Shown: in pieces, positions 34,713 to 43,716 of the stretch
How the letters are laid out: each line of letters opens with the position of its first letter
Position numbering within the stretch: the first letter of the stretch is position 1
Assembly: GCF_005116655.2 (NCBI RefSeq)
Contig: NZ_CP050698.1
Coordinates: 2,138,501-2,202,500, forward strand
Source: Desulfosediminicola flagellatus
GTDB taxonomy: Bacteria > Desulfobacterota > Desulfobulbia > Desulfobulbales > Desulfocapsaceae
Reading direction: 5' to 3'
Length of the DNA stretch: 64,000 nt
Notes under the pieces: generated by a model
Databases searched by the model: none
Seen by the model: the letters and a program-made list of their open reading frames with translations, nothing else
What the model was told of the DNA's origin: nothing
Translations under genes and position numbers: made by a program

Positions 34713-35606
34713 ATGACAGAAGCAATTGTACGAACAGATTTCCCTGAGCTTACCCTTGTGCACCGTGGGAAAGTACGTGATATGTATAGCATACCCGGGC
34801 ATGACGATAAGTTGTTGATGGTTGCCACCGACCGTATTTCTGCTTATGACGTGGTCATGGACAGCCCGATCGCAGGAAAGGGTGCAGTGCTCACCAGCCT
34901 GTCTCTGTTTTGGTTTGATCTTCTGGGTGATATCGTTGAGAACCATCTTATTACCGCTGATGTAGACGAGTATCCTGAAGCTTGCAAGCCCTACGCGGCG
35001 CAATTGCGTGGACGCTCTATGCTTGTGAAAAAGACTGAACCGTTGACCATTGAATGTATTGTTCGTGGTTACATTTCGGGTTCTTTCTGGAAGGCGTATC
35101 AAAAGAATACTACTGTTTGCGGGTTTGAACTTCCTGAGGGTTTAAAAGAATCTGATAAGTTTCCTGAACCGTTATTTACACCGTCAACTAAAGCTGAACT
35201 CGGCGATCATGATGAGAATATCTCACTTGAGCAGATGAAGAAAATTGTCGGTGAAGAGCGAGCTAAGGAGATTGCGGAAATCAGCATCAAGCTCTATCAG
35301 AAAGCTGCAGATTACGCACGTGAACGCGGTATCATCATTGCTGATACCAAGTTCGAACTTGGTGAGTATGAAGGTCGGCTGATTCTTATTGATGAAGTGT
35401 TGACCCCGGATTCTTCACGTTTCTGGCCTGAGGATCAGTATAAACCTGGGCAAAGTCAGGCAAGTTATGACAAGCAGTATCTTCGGGATTATCTGTCTTC
35501 ACTTGATTGGGATAAGACGCCTCCGGCACCCGAGTTGCCCAAGGAAATTACCGATAAGACAAAGGCTCGCTACGAAGAAGCAGTTGCCCTCATTACCGGA
35601 AAATAG
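34713..35606 (+). CDS. purC: SAICAR synthase
   Basis: PurC joins CAIR with aspartate using ATP in purine synthesis. The 297-residue protein is of the longer, yeast-like form. It has LVHRGKVRDMYSI, the nucleotide-binding loop region LLMVATDRISAYDVVMDSPI, ECIVRGYISGSFWKAY, IIIADTKFELG and LIDEVLTPDSSRFWP. GGAGTAGGAG precedes the ATG. It is followed by a very strong terminator, and the preceding gene is 97 bp upstream, so it may end the mqn transcript or have its own promoter. Confidence 0.96.
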   Translation: MTEAIVRTDFPELTLVHRGKVRDMYSIPGHDDKLLMVATDRISAYDVVMDSPIAGKGAVLTSLSLFWFDLLGDIVENHLITADVDEYPEACKPYAAQLRGRSMLVKKTEPLTIECIVRGYISGSFWKAYQKNTTVCGFELPEGLKESDKFPEPLFTPSTKAELGDHDENISLEQMKKIVGEERAKEIAEISIKLYQKAADYARERGIIIADTKFELGEYEGRLILIDEVLTPDSSRFWPEDQYKPGQSQASYDKQYLRDYLSSLDWDKTPPAPELPKEITDKTKARYEEAVALITGK

Positions 35607-36011
35607 TGACCGAAACACACATTTAATCAGCTTGGGCTGATATGTACTGTTACATGCTTTACTCAACCGGGATAAAGAATCTTTTACAGATTCTTTATCC
35701 CGGTTTTTTTATGTCTATATCAATGATGCTGGTTACAGGATATCTGGAAAGAGAGATAGTCTTACCAGAAACTGAATAATTGGTGATATACTTTACTATC
35801 CGTAAGGGATTAGGGCGGATTTATTGTTAGCTTTTGAAGAGAACGAAAAAAACTCTGTTATTTGAGATGAACATTATTTCAATATGAAATCATAGCGTTG
35901 AGTTTGTAATCAAAAAGCTACTATGAAATGTAGGTGAGAAGGCGAATCCTCTCTGTCAGTATTATGGTGTAACTTGCCCCCTTGACCGTGGATGGAAGTG
36001 AGGTCATCTCT
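35607..36011. other. Intergenic stretch after purC
   Basis: It holds the purC terminator followed by about 300 bp of AT-rich sequence ahead of the Na/Pi transporter. I find no clear promoter consensus, pho box or small gene there. Confidence 0.5.
35665..35710 (+). terminator. Intrinsic terminator of purC
   Basis: A perfect 18-bp stem (35665-35682 with 35688-35705, loop TTTAC) is followed by seven T, one of the strongest in the window. Confidence 0.93.
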
Positions 36012-37835
36012 ATGAAGAATGTGTTGATCCTGCCTGTTCTGTTATTTCTTGGCTATGCACTCATCGCTAGCGGTGACTTTTCTGCGATTGCGTCAGGAGT
36101 TGCGATTTTTATTGTTGGCATGCTGTTCATGGAAGACGGGTTTCGGCTATTTACCGGTGGAATTCTCTCTAAGATTCTACGCAAAACAACTGATACTGTT
36201 GCAAAGTCGATTTTCAGTGGATTTATTGCAACTGCAGTAGTGCAAAGTTCTTCGCTTACCAGTGTTATCGCCATCTCTTTTGTTACTGCAGAGCTGATTA
36301 GTTTATCGCAGGCAATTGGAATTATTTTTGGTGCGAATATAGGCACCACAGCCACTGCCTGGATTGTCGCAGCATTTGGCATGAAAATAAATATTTCCGC
36401 CTATGCTATGCCAATGCTTGTTTTTGGAGTGCTATTTACTTTCTTCAAGGACAAAAGGTTTAAGGGTACAGGGAACATTCTGCTAGGCCTTGGATTTATC
36501 TTTCTTGGCATTTCCTTTATGAAAGATGGTTTTGAAACCTTAAAGAGTGGTATCGATCTGGCTGATTTTGCTGTGTCCGGAGTTGCGGGAATTGCGATTT
36601 ATGTGCTGGTCGGAGCTGTGGCAACGATAATAATCCAATCGAGTAGTGCTACAATGGCCCTGATCATTACCGCCGTGGCAACTGGTCAGATTGATTATAT
36701 GAATTCCATCTCACTTGCTATCGGTGCGAACCTGGGTACAACGGTTACAGCTGTTCTCGGGGCACTAACTTCCAACGCTAACGGCAAACGTCTTGCTGTT
36801 GCTCATTTTATTTTCAATGCAATAACTGCATTGTTTGCAATAGTATTTATTTATGTATTGCAGGATATCGTTGATATTTTAGCAGGATTATTTGGTATTG
36901 GTGACGAAGAAATCGCTTTAAAACTCTCGTTATTTCACACCCTGTTTAATGTTATCGGCGTCATTATCGTAACTCCGTTTATCCAGCGATTAGTGAAATT
37001 TCTAGACACTCTTTTTGTATTTAAGGGTGAAAGACGTGGCAAACCTATCTATCTTGATCATGAGGTAATTAAGACAGCAGGACCTGCAATTGTAGCTCTT
37101 TCAAAAGAAACAATGCATTTGTACGATATCGCCAAGCACACCATTGTGAAAGCTCTGAGAATGAAAAAGGAAGATGTTTTTTCTGAAAAAGATTTCAGGG
37201 GGGCGGTTAAGCAGGTGAGCAGTAGCGATGTAGACGTGAATGAAATATATGAAACACGAATCAAACGATTATACAGTACAATCCTTCAGCACGCTGTTCT
37301 TGCAGAACCATATATGGAAAAAGCACAGAGAAAACATGTTTATAAGATTAAACTTGCCAGTCGTGAAATCGTTGAAGCAATAAAAGATATCCGTGAATTA
37401 CAGAAAAATATCAACCGTTATATGGCCGGTGATAACATGGCAATAAAAGGCGAATATAATTTTTTGCGGGAAAATCTTGCAGCAGTTTTGAGAGTCATTG
37501 AAAGGGTCCGTGAACAGCCGGGAAGCAGGGAACTATTACACCATATTACAGAATCAAAAGCAAAAAACAGGAATCTCGACGTGATAGCAGCAAAGAGATT
37601 GAGTGTATTGTTACGAGATGGAAAAATCAGCGATAGAATGGCTTCGTCTTTAATGAATGACAGCTCATATACCCGAATGGTTTCGAAGAATCTGCTGAAA
37701 TGTGCTGCAATATTATGGGGAGGTGAGGGCGAGTGGGAAGACTCACCTGACACTCCTGCTCCAGAAAATCCTGAAAATCCTGAAAATCCTGAAAATCCTG
37801 AAGCAACGGTTGAACCTCAAGGCTCGGCTGTGTAG
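36012..37835 (+). CDS. Na/Pi cotransporter family protein with PhoU-like C-terminal domain
   Basis: The 607-residue protein imports phosphate with sodium, or exchanges a related anion. The membrane part (1-330) contains the two inverted PF02690 repeats, each with a QSSS motif: VVQSSSLTSVIAI and IIQSSSATMALII, with GANIGTTATAW and GANLGTTVTAV. A cytoplasmic helical PhoU-like domain (about 350-560) follows, which in relatives regulates transport. The tail carries a PEN repeat. ATG 36012 has GAGGT 7 bases upstream. No pst or pho genes adjoin. Confidence 0.92.
   Translation: MKNVLILPVLLFLGYALIASGDFSAIASGVAIFIVGMLFMEDGFRLFTGGILSKILRKTTDTVAKSIFSGFIATAVVQSSSLTSVIAISFVTAELISLSQAIGIIFGANIGTTATAWIVAAFGMKINISAYAMPMLVFGVLFTFFKDKRFKGTGNILLGLGFIFLGISFMKDGFETLKSGIDLADFAVSGVAGIAIYVLVGAVATIIIQSSSATMALIITAVATGQIDYMNSISLAIGANLGTTVTAVLGALTSNANGKRLAVAHFIFNAITALFAIVFIYVLQDIVDILAGLFGIGDEEIALKLSLFHTLFNVIGVIIVTPFIQRLVKFLDTLFVFKGERRGKPIYLDHEVIKTAGPAIVALSKETMHLYDIAKHTIVKALRMKKEDVFSEKDFRGAVKQVSSSDVDVNEIYETRIKRLYSTILQHAVLAEPYMEKAQRKHVYKIKLASREIVEAIKDIRELQKNINRYMAGDNMAIKGEYNFLRENLAAVLRVIERVREQPGSRELLHHITESKAKNRNLDVIAAKRLSVLLRDGKISDRMASSLMNDSSYTRMVSKNLLKCAAILWGGEGEWEDSPDTPAPENPENPENPENPEATVEPQGSAV
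37764..37799 (+). repeat. Four tandem 9-bp repeats inside the transporter gene
   Basis: GAAAATCCT occurs four times without interruption and encodes Pro-Glu-Asn units in the C-terminal tail. In-frame 9-bp units allow length change by slippage without loss of frame. Confidence 0.9.
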
Positions 37836-37845
37836 TTATCACATC

Positions 37846-38739
37846 TTAACTGTATACACAGTATTCAAGCGTGTTTTTTAAATCTTTGTCTCGAAAAGTA
37901 TACCCTGATTTAAGCAATTTCTCCGGTATTACCCTGCTGCTTGCTAAGAGCATTTCATTTGCCATTTCCCCAAAAAGCAGACGAAGAGCGAAAGGTGGAA
38001 CTGGTAATCGTGCAGGTTTTTTTAAAACATCAGCAAGAGTTTGGGTAAACTCTTTATTGGTTAACGGGGTAGGAGACACCACGTTAACAGGACCGTTGAT
38101 TGACTCTGTGTTTATAGCAAAATCAACAATCTCGACAAGGTCTCTGATGCTGATCCAACTCATGAACTGTTTCCCTTTACCAATCGTTCCGCCAACACCA
38201 GCTTTGAATGGTGGAAGCATCTTTGCCAGTGCTCCTCCTTTGGGACTGAGCACCATGCCAAATCGAAGAAGGACAACTCTGGCACCTGATTGTGAGGCTT
38301 TCTTTGCCTCTGCCTCCCAGCATTTACAAACATCTTTTAGAAAGCCAAACCCTTGACCGCTCTGTTCTGTGAGCAACTCATTGCCGCGATCTCCATAGTA
38401 GCCTATTGCCGATGCACTGATAAATGTTTTGGGTGGCTGAGGCAGAGTGGAGAGGTATTCAACGAGTTCCCGAGTGCCATCAACCCGACTGCTCATTATT
38501 CGTCTTTTCCTGGAATTAGACCAGCGACCGTCAGCTACATTCTCTCCAGCAAGGTGGATAACGGTATCAAAGGGCTCATTACTATCGAGAGACGGGAACA
38601 AATCGTCCGTCTTCCAGATAGACGTACTGCCGGGTTTCTTATTTCTCTGAAGGCAGCGGATGGTGTGGCCTTTAGAGTGTAATGATTCTACCAGGGCACT
38701 TCCGACCAGCCCTGTGGCTCCTGAAATCAGAATTCTCAT
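37846..38739 (-). CDS. TIGR01777-family epimerase-like oxidoreductase (YfcH type)
   Basis: The protein has 297 residues with an extended-SDR fold: NAD(P)-binding motif ILISGATGLVGSALVESL at the N terminus, DTVIHLAGENVADGRW, FISASAIGYYGDRGNE containing the Tyr region, and LRFGMVLSPKGGALAKMLPPF. A C-terminal DUF1731 part reads LPVPPFALRLLFGEMANEMLLASSRVIPEKL. The substrate of the family is unknown. ATG 38739 is preferred over the GTG at 38751. It runs convergent to the Na/Pi transporter with a 10-bp gap and follows the ygbA-like gene by 53 bp. Confidence 0.9.
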   Translation of the reverse strand: MRILISGATGLVGSALVESLHSKGHTIRCLQRNKKPGSTSIWKTDDLFPSLDSNEPFDTVIHLAGENVADGRWSNSRKRRIMSSRVDGTRELVEYLSTLPQPPKTFISASAIGYYGDRGNELLTEQSGQGFGFLKDVCKCWEAEAKKASQSGARVVLLRFGMVLSPKGGALAKMLPPFKAGVGGTIGKGKQFMSWISIRDLVEIVDFAINTESINGPVNVVSPTPLTNKEFTQTLADVLKKPARLPVPPFALRLLFGEMANEMLLASSRVIPEKLLKSGYTFRDKDLKNTLEYCVYS

Positions 38740-38792
38740 AGGGTATCTCACTATTGTCAGTTGACGATGTCGATTTCTTCTGTGTTGATCTG

Positions 38793-39155
38793 TTATTTTT
38801 TCGATTTTACGATTGGAATTTTCTTTTTACTATCGAGCAGGTGGTAAATAGCCAAAATCGGATGACGATAAATCATACGTGGACCAGCGTATCGCATAAT
38901 GTTCTTTATCTTGTCACGCATTTCGTGTTTATAGCAATGAATAGTACAATTGCCACATGTCGGCTTGTCGGCCTGAAATGGACATCTCATCAGTCTTTTC
39001 GTGGCATAATCGTATAACTGCTCACACTCATTGCATAACGATTGGGGAGAATGATGATGTGCTGTGCAATAAATTGAAATCATCGCTCTGATGGTTTTCA
39101 ATTCATTTTTCATTTTAGGGTGAAGATTCTCATGTTGTGGTGAAGCGTGACGCAT
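38793..39155 (-). CDS. YgbA-like 'nitrous oxide-stimulated promoter' family protein
   Basis: The 120-residue protein is dense in Cys and His: IYCTAHHHS, LCNECEQLYDYATKRLMRCPF, KPTCGNCTIHCYKHEMRDKI, followed by MRYAGPRMIYRHPILAIYHLLD. These blocks match the PF11756/YgbA family. In E. coli ygbA belongs to the NsrR regulon and affects recovery from nitric oxide stress. The conserved Cys set suggests a metal or Fe-S site, which is inference. It starts 3 bp after the aroK stop, so the two are co-transcribed; no NsrR-type site was identified. Confidence 0.88.
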   Translation of the reverse strand: MRHASPQHENLHPKMKNELKTIRAMISIYCTAHHHSPQSLCNECEQLYDYATKRLMRCPFQADKPTCGNCTIHCYKHEMRDKIKNIMRYAGPRMIYRHPILAIYHLLDSKKKIPIVKSKK

Positions 39156-39158
39156 AAG

Positions 39159-39701
39159 CTATCCGGGTAGATCTGATGATGTTAACGTCGAAATTGTTCG
39201 TACTATCTCTTCACAGACCTCTTCCTGAGTACGTTTAGAGCAGTCAACTGAAATATCACTATACCGGTTATAGAGTTCAAATCGTTCATCGAAGAGATCC
39301 TGAAAGCTTTGATCCGGGCGTTTGGCAAGACCGCGGGTATCATAATTCCGAATTCGTGAACGCAGGCATGTGAGATCAGCATTCAGAAAAATTATAAGAC
39401 CGTTTTTTTGAAGATGCCGCATCGCTTTATCACTATAAGCGGCACTGCCGCCGGTAGCGATAATATGGTCTCTATGATTTACTCCGAGTAATACACGTTC
39501 TTCTATTTTTCGAAGCTCCATATGGCCATCAGTGTCAACGATATCCTGAAGAGTTCGATTTTCTTCAAGTTGTATCAAAACGTCAGTATCAATAAAATTC
39601 TTGGCTGTCAGTTTGGCAAGAATGATGCCGATCGTGCTTTTACCTGAGCCTGGCATACCAATAAGAACTATATTTGATTTTTCCGGGTAAGTAGGGGACA
39701 T
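39159..39701 (-). CDS. aroK: Shikimate kinase
   Basis: This enzyme phosphorylates shikimate at O3 with ATP in the chorismate pathway, which also feeds menaquinone through MqnA. The 180-residue protein has Walker A IGMPGSGKSTIG near the N terminus, the shikimate-binding FIDTDVLIQ and ATGGSAAY motifs, and the lid arginines in NYDTRGLAKRPDQ. Length and motifs are normal. It leads a three-gene run with the YgbA-like and epimerase genes, and no upstream aro gene is adjacent. Confidence 0.93.
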   Translation of the reverse strand: MSPTYPEKSNIVLIGMPGSGKSTIGIILAKLTAKNFIDTDVLIQLEENRTLQDIVDTDGHMELRKIEERVLLGVNHRDHIIATGGSAAYSDKAMRHLQKNGLIIFLNADLTCLRSRIRNYDTRGLAKRPDQSFQDLFDERFELYNRYSDISVDCSKRTQEEVCEEIVRTISTLTSSDLPG

Positions 39702-40185
39702 AAAGCGCCTTAATTGTGTTATGAGTTCATATGGTTACATAGTAAGTAAGCCATGTGATTTAGCAAGAGTAGAAATTCGATTATTTAGGTTAGTGTCTTA
39801 TCATGCTTCATATGCCTAATTCTACTCGCCCTTTTCACTTCCTGACTTCGTTACTCCTTCAGTCACATATCGCTGCTATGCTCCCTCATTCGTGCCTCGC
39901 AGTGCACTAAAATTGCAGAACAATCTTTGCGACATTTAAATATTTACAGAGCACTGGGAGGCTGTCCGAGATTAGGAATTTTGGTTAAAATCGAGACATT
40001 TTCAAAAAATAAGCACAGCCATAGAGATGATATCGAAGTCTCATTTCATTCGCTTATCTGCGAGCATTATTTTTTGAAAATTCCGAAGAGTTTGGGCAGA
40101 TAGCGTAGACTTCGAAAGGCCATTGTCGGACAGCCTCCTGGTACGTTTTTCCTGTATTTAGATAGACGGAGGAAACATAATCAAA
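39702..40185. other. Intergenic region with repeat-like DNA
   Basis: It separates aroK from the MFS gene. The right half is the folded element described at 39957-40138. The left half (about 39820-39910) is a purine/pyrimidine-balanced stretch with no frame that resembles dispersed intergenic repeats in texture; copy number cannot be judged here. Confidence 0.5.
39957..40138. repeat. MITE-like folded element with 13-bp terminal inverted repeats
   Basis: GGAGGCTGTCCGA (39957-39969) and its exact complement TCGGACAGCCTCC (40126-40138) bound a 182-bp segment. Inside, a 15-bp arm at 39998-40012 pairs with 40067-40081. A second set, TCGAAGTCT (40033-40041) with AGACTTCGA (40107-40115) and CGCTTATCTGC (40051-40061) with 40096-40105, overlaps the first, so two mutually exclusive folds exist. 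No frame, and no target duplication that I can recognise. Confidence 0.7.
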
Positions 40186-41337
40186 TTATTCAGTACCGTG
40201 CAGGGCTATTTGGGAAGATATGATCTGAACCAGAAAGAGAGAAACTGCACTGAGAACAGCACCCGCAATAAATGGAATTCTATAATCCACGAGCCAGAGT
40301 AAGCCGCCAATCGCTGGTAAAACGACAGCTGCAATGTGGTTAATGGTAAAGCCTACAGCCATGCTTGGTGCGATATCTGCAGGATCAGCTATTTTTTGAA
40401 AAAACGTTCGTATGGCGATCGAAAAATTGAAAAATATGTGATCGGCAATATAGAGAAAGGCTGCAATTAATTTATTATCAACAAGTGCGTATGCAATAAA
40501 TATTACAATAAGTGAGCCATATTCAAGAGACAGCACTTTGCGTTCTCCGAATCGATTAATGCATTTTCCTATAAATGGTGCGAGAAAATAATTCACAGCA
40601 TTGTTAATGAGAAAAAGCAGTGCTATCTGTTGGACGGAATAGTCGAATTTTTTTACCAGCAGAAATACCGCAAAAGCAATGAATATCTGGCGTCTTGCTC
40701 CAGCCATAAAGGTGAGGGCATAGTAAAGCCAATACTTCTTTCTCAAGATCATTTTTTTATGCTGAGGCACAGTGTCCTTTTTTGCAGGGTTACGGGTAAG
40801 GCTCCAGCCCGCTACAATCATAATAATTCCGCCAAATACTATGTAGAGTTGTTTATAGCTCAAGATTGGGGAGATTAGCAGCATTAAGCCGCTTATGACT
40901 ATACAACTACCGGAAGCGAGCGCTCGAAGTCTGCCAAATACAAGTGGAGCCTGAATTTTATCGAAATGCTGCAAGGTGAGAGACTGGTTTGTTGTTTCAA
41001 AGTAATGAAAGCCAAAACTCATTATCAGTGTAGTGAAGATGATTCCTGAAAAACTTGGCAGGTATCCAGTAAGTGCAACACCTAATCCAAGAATGAGCAC
41101 TGCCAGGGCAGAAAGTTTATGTTCACGGATAAAAAGCAAGATATAGACTACAAGCAGACTGAGAAATCCAGGGATCTCACGAATTGACTGAAGAATGCCG
41201 ATATGATGTCCATCAAGACCGATAGCATGAATGGCAAAATTATCAAATAGCGTTCTCCATACATGTAATCCTGACGACGCACAGATGGTAAGAATCATCA
41301 GATAGAAATACATGGGGTTGTTTTTAATGTTTTTCAT
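40186..41337 (-). CDS. Major facilitator superfamily transporter
   Basis: The 383-residue integral membrane protein has about 12 hydrophobic segments and a cytoplasmic central loop rich in Lys (RNPAKKDTVPQHKKMILRKK), the usual MFS layout. Short inter-helix motifs are GHHIGILQSIREIPGF after helix 1 and RFGERKVLSLEYG after helix 8, the latter like the conserved MFS RxGxR loop. The substrate cannot be inferred. It is a lone gene with the repeat element at its 3' side and a long non-coding stretch upstream. Confidence 0.82.
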   Translation of the reverse strand: MKNIKNNPMYFYLMILTICASSGLHVWRTLFDNFAIHAIGLDGHHIGILQSIREIPGFLSLLVVYILLFIREHKLSALAVLILGLGVALTGYLPSFSGIIFTTLIMSFGFHYFETTNQSLTLQHFDKIQAPLVFGRLRALASGSCIVISGLMLLISPILSYKQLYIVFGGIIMIVAGWSLTRNPAKKDTVPQHKKMILRKKYWLYYALTFMAGARRQIFIAFAVFLLVKKFDYSVQQIALLFLINNAVNYFLAPFIGKCINRFGERKVLSLEYGSLIVIFIAYALVDNKLIAAFLYIADHIFFNFSIAIRTFFQKIADPADIAPSMAVGFTINHIAAVVLPAIGGLLWLVDYRIPFIAGAVLSAVSLFLVQIISSQIALHGTE

Positions 41338-41908
41338 CGTTGCTCGTGGTCATAATTATTGTTGCAAAATAAAGCTGTTGACTAAATTTTTGAGTAAGTG
41401 AGAAAGAGCAGACTATACCGCAGTCATATATGGCTTACAAGTAAGACATTAAATAGTTTTCGGACGGCAACTATACGTATCGGTAATGATTTCAACTGCG
41501 ATCTACCATAAAAAGGATGTATCAATCTTTAGAAATGAGATTCAGAATATATAGGATAACGAATAATCGGAGAGTTTGGGCTTGATGGTGAACAGTAAAA
41601 GTAAAGCCTGTCAATTTCGCTTACAAGGATAGGTATCTCGTGATATTTTTTCAGCGAAAAGGTTAGGCTTGTGTTTTTTAAATGTTGGCTTCGATTGATT
41701 ATAATTCAATTTTATTATACATTTTTCATTAATAGATGAGAAAACAGCTAAGTGGCAATAGATTGTCATGAAAATTGGTGTTATGGTATAGCACTACACG
41801 TAGTGCACCACAAGGAAGCATCTTTATCAAGCATGCGGAATTATACGGATTCTGACTCTTGGGAAGGAAAAACGAAATTTTTAACAATTTATTCTGCTAT
41901 CAATTACA
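41338..41908. other. Intergenic region between divergent genes
   Basis: About 570 bp of AT-rich DNA. It includes a short palindrome GCACTA-CACG-TAGTGC near 41790. Small frames here have poor composition and no ribosome site, and I see no RNA gene. Confidence 0.45.
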
Positions 41909-42238
41909 ATGAGTATTTTTACTGCAATATCAGATTTTTATGAATCGACTCACCTCCATGAACAGGTGGTTGGTGTCGACTATGCCGGCCTTTTTACAAA
42001 TCCGTGGTTTATGGTGCCGTTTGTGGCCGCGATCGGATACCTTCTTTTTAAGAAAAGCTTTAAGGATATTGTTCTTATTGCAGTTTTAGGGTTTGTCTGG
42101 TGGGCTTCAGGCACTGATTATATGGGCTCGCTTATTGTAAATAACGAACTCCAAATGGAAAAAATTCTACCAGTTGTCTTCGGAGGTGCTGCGGCGTTAG
42201 GCCTCGTAATCTATATATTATTTGGAAGATCTGACTGA
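41909..42238 (+). CDS. Small membrane protein, unknown
   Basis: The 109-residue protein has three predicted helices: FTNPWFMVPFVAAIGYLLF (about 28-47), DIVLIAVLGFVWWASG (about 53-68) and ILPVVFGGAAALGLVIYILFG (about 86-106). The composition is that of a real membrane protein. No Shine-Dalgarno is evident before ATG 41909. I do not recognise a family. It ends 11 bp before the cyclic-nucleotide-binding protein, so the pair probably forms an operon and it may be a membrane partner of that protein. Confidence 0.65.
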   Translation: MSIFTAISDFYESTHLHEQVVGVDYAGLFTNPWFMVPFVAAIGYLLFKKSFKDIVLIAVLGFVWWASGTDYMGSLIVNNELQMEKILPVVFGGAAALGLVIYILFGRSD

Positions 42239-42249
42239 GCAGGAAGGTA

Positions 42250-43323
42250 ATGCGTTTTAGAAACGGTATATTCATCATAACTGAAGACAATCACTGTCCT
42301 CTCTATAATGTTGGAGAAGAGCTTAAAATCCATGAAGGAATTTTGACTCTGCCTGTAGCCAAACCTACGTGCATGACTCTTGCGGACGTTCTTGTACGTG
42401 TAGCCTCAGAAGATGAGTCGTATGAGTGGGTACAGGATGGTGAGAGGAAGAAAACTAAATTCGATTGCGGTGGATGTACCGGATTGATCCGTTTTGAATT
42501 CAAAAAAGAGAAAGGCTTTGAAACACTGCAGATGAAGCTACTCGCTGCATCTGAAAGAAAAGAGAAGATAAAAAATGTAGCCAGATTCGCGGGACTGCTG
42601 CGTACGATTGAGATATTTGAACCTCTTAAAGATGACGACCTGCTTGACCTGGCAACTTTACTCAAACTCAATGATTACCCGTGGGGATTCCCTATTGTTC
42701 AGAAAGGAGATCCTGGTGTTAATCTCTACATTGTTATGGAGGGTAAAGTAGAGGTCTTAGATGACCAGGGAATTACATTAGCTGAACTGAGGCATGGTGA
42801 TGTTTTCGGTGAAATGAGTCTTCTGTCAGGTGACCCTGTAACAACGACAATTATCGCTTCAGAACCGTCACGGATGGCGGTGATGAATCAAAAAGATTTC
42901 AGACATATCCTGACGCGTTTTCCTGCGTTGCAGGTTTTCTTTTACAAACTGCTCGTCAATCGCATCACAGCCATAAACCTTCAGCGGGCAGAAGAACTTG
43001 CTTCTGGAATGGTTGGTCAGATAGCTGATATACCAATTGTTGAGTTGTGTCAAATGATCAACTCAAACCAGAAGACGGGTAGTCTTAAAATCGAACATGA
43101 TGAGATTCGAGCCCTGTTAATGTTTGATGAAGGTGAGTTGATTCATGCCGAATTTCAGAATGAAAAAGGTAAAGAGGCCTTTTTTAAATGCCTTGGTGTC
43201 AAAAGAGGTCGCTTCAAATTTACTCAGGGTTTATCTGTTGCGCAGCGACAAAAGAACGTCATCGGAGGTTTTATGGGCTTGATCATGGAGGGTATGAAAC
43301 GAATTGACGATTCCGGTGAATGA
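42250..43323 (+). CDS. Cyclic-nucleotide-binding domain protein with C-terminal DUF4388
   Basis: The protein has 357 residues. The N-terminal part (1-110) is Cys-containing with a YNVGEELKI stretch and the CGGC motif in FDCGGCTGLI. A cNMP-binding domain (about 118-240) has IVQKGDPGVNLYIVMEGKVEVL and HGDVFGEMSLLSGDPVTTTI, the phosphate-binding cassette. The DUF4388 (PATAN-like) domain at the C terminus has LCQMINSNQKTGSLKIEH and LIHAEF. There is no helix-turn-helix, so it is a signal protein and not a Crp-type regulator. Ligand identity and target are unknown. It is the second gene of a short operon. Confidence 0.85.
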   Translation: MRFRNGIFIITEDNHCPLYNVGEELKIHEGILTLPVAKPTCMTLADVLVRVASEDESYEWVQDGERKKTKFDCGGCTGLIRFEFKKEKGFETLQMKLLAASERKEKIKNVARFAGLLRTIEIFEPLKDDDLLDLATLLKLNDYPWGFPIVQKGDPGVNLYIVMEGKVEVLDDQGITLAELRHGDVFGEMSLLSGDPVTTTIIASEPSRMAVMNQKDFRHILTRFPALQVFFYKLLVNRITAINLQRAEELASGMVGQIADIPIVELCQMINSNQKTGSLKIEHDEIRALLMFDEGELIHAEFQNEKGKEAFFKCLGVKRGRFKFTQGLSVAQRQKNVIGGFMGLIMEGMKRIDDSGE

Positions 43324-43556
43324 CAATTAGTATAGCACATTTTTTCGTAACTGCTCACAGGGCACCAAATCTTTCCGCGATCAGTCTGGTTTACGTATGA
43401 CATATACGCTTCACCAACCTGCTTGCGAAAATCTTCGGCACCCTGCAAGCAGTTAAAAATACAGAGGTTTAGAAAACCAAGTCGATTACCACTGTAAGTG
43501 GTTACATTTTTTCTTTGGTTGTGCCAAAGGTGTATGATCCAGTCATTCTGGTTCAT
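43224..43556 (-). CDS. Doubtful small frame, 110 aa
   Basis: This minus-strand frame fills the gap between two plus-strand genes but runs 100 bp into the 3' end of the preceding one. The part outside (about 78 residues, with GNRLGFLNLCIFNCLQGAEDF and KIWCPVSSYEK) has a protein-like composition. No convincing ribosome site or family is seen. It may be a gene remnant. Confidence 0.25.
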   Translation of the reverse strand: MNQNDWIIHLWHNQRKNVTTYSGNRLGFLNLCIFNCLQGAEDFRKQVGEAYMSYVNQTDRGKIWCPVSSYEKMCYTNCHSPESSIRFIPSMIKPIKPPMTFFCRCATDKP

Positions 43557-43716
43557 GGACTTCTTCTATTTCTACTTCTCCCCTGAAATGCAGACTTTAA
43601 CTATTTTTTCTTTGCGTTGCATTTAGAACTGAAAAAAATTCTCCTTCTGTAATGGCTTTCTTGTTTGTTTGCCGTATATGATTATTAGTTACCTCAATGA
43701 TAAAGAGGGGTTCCTG

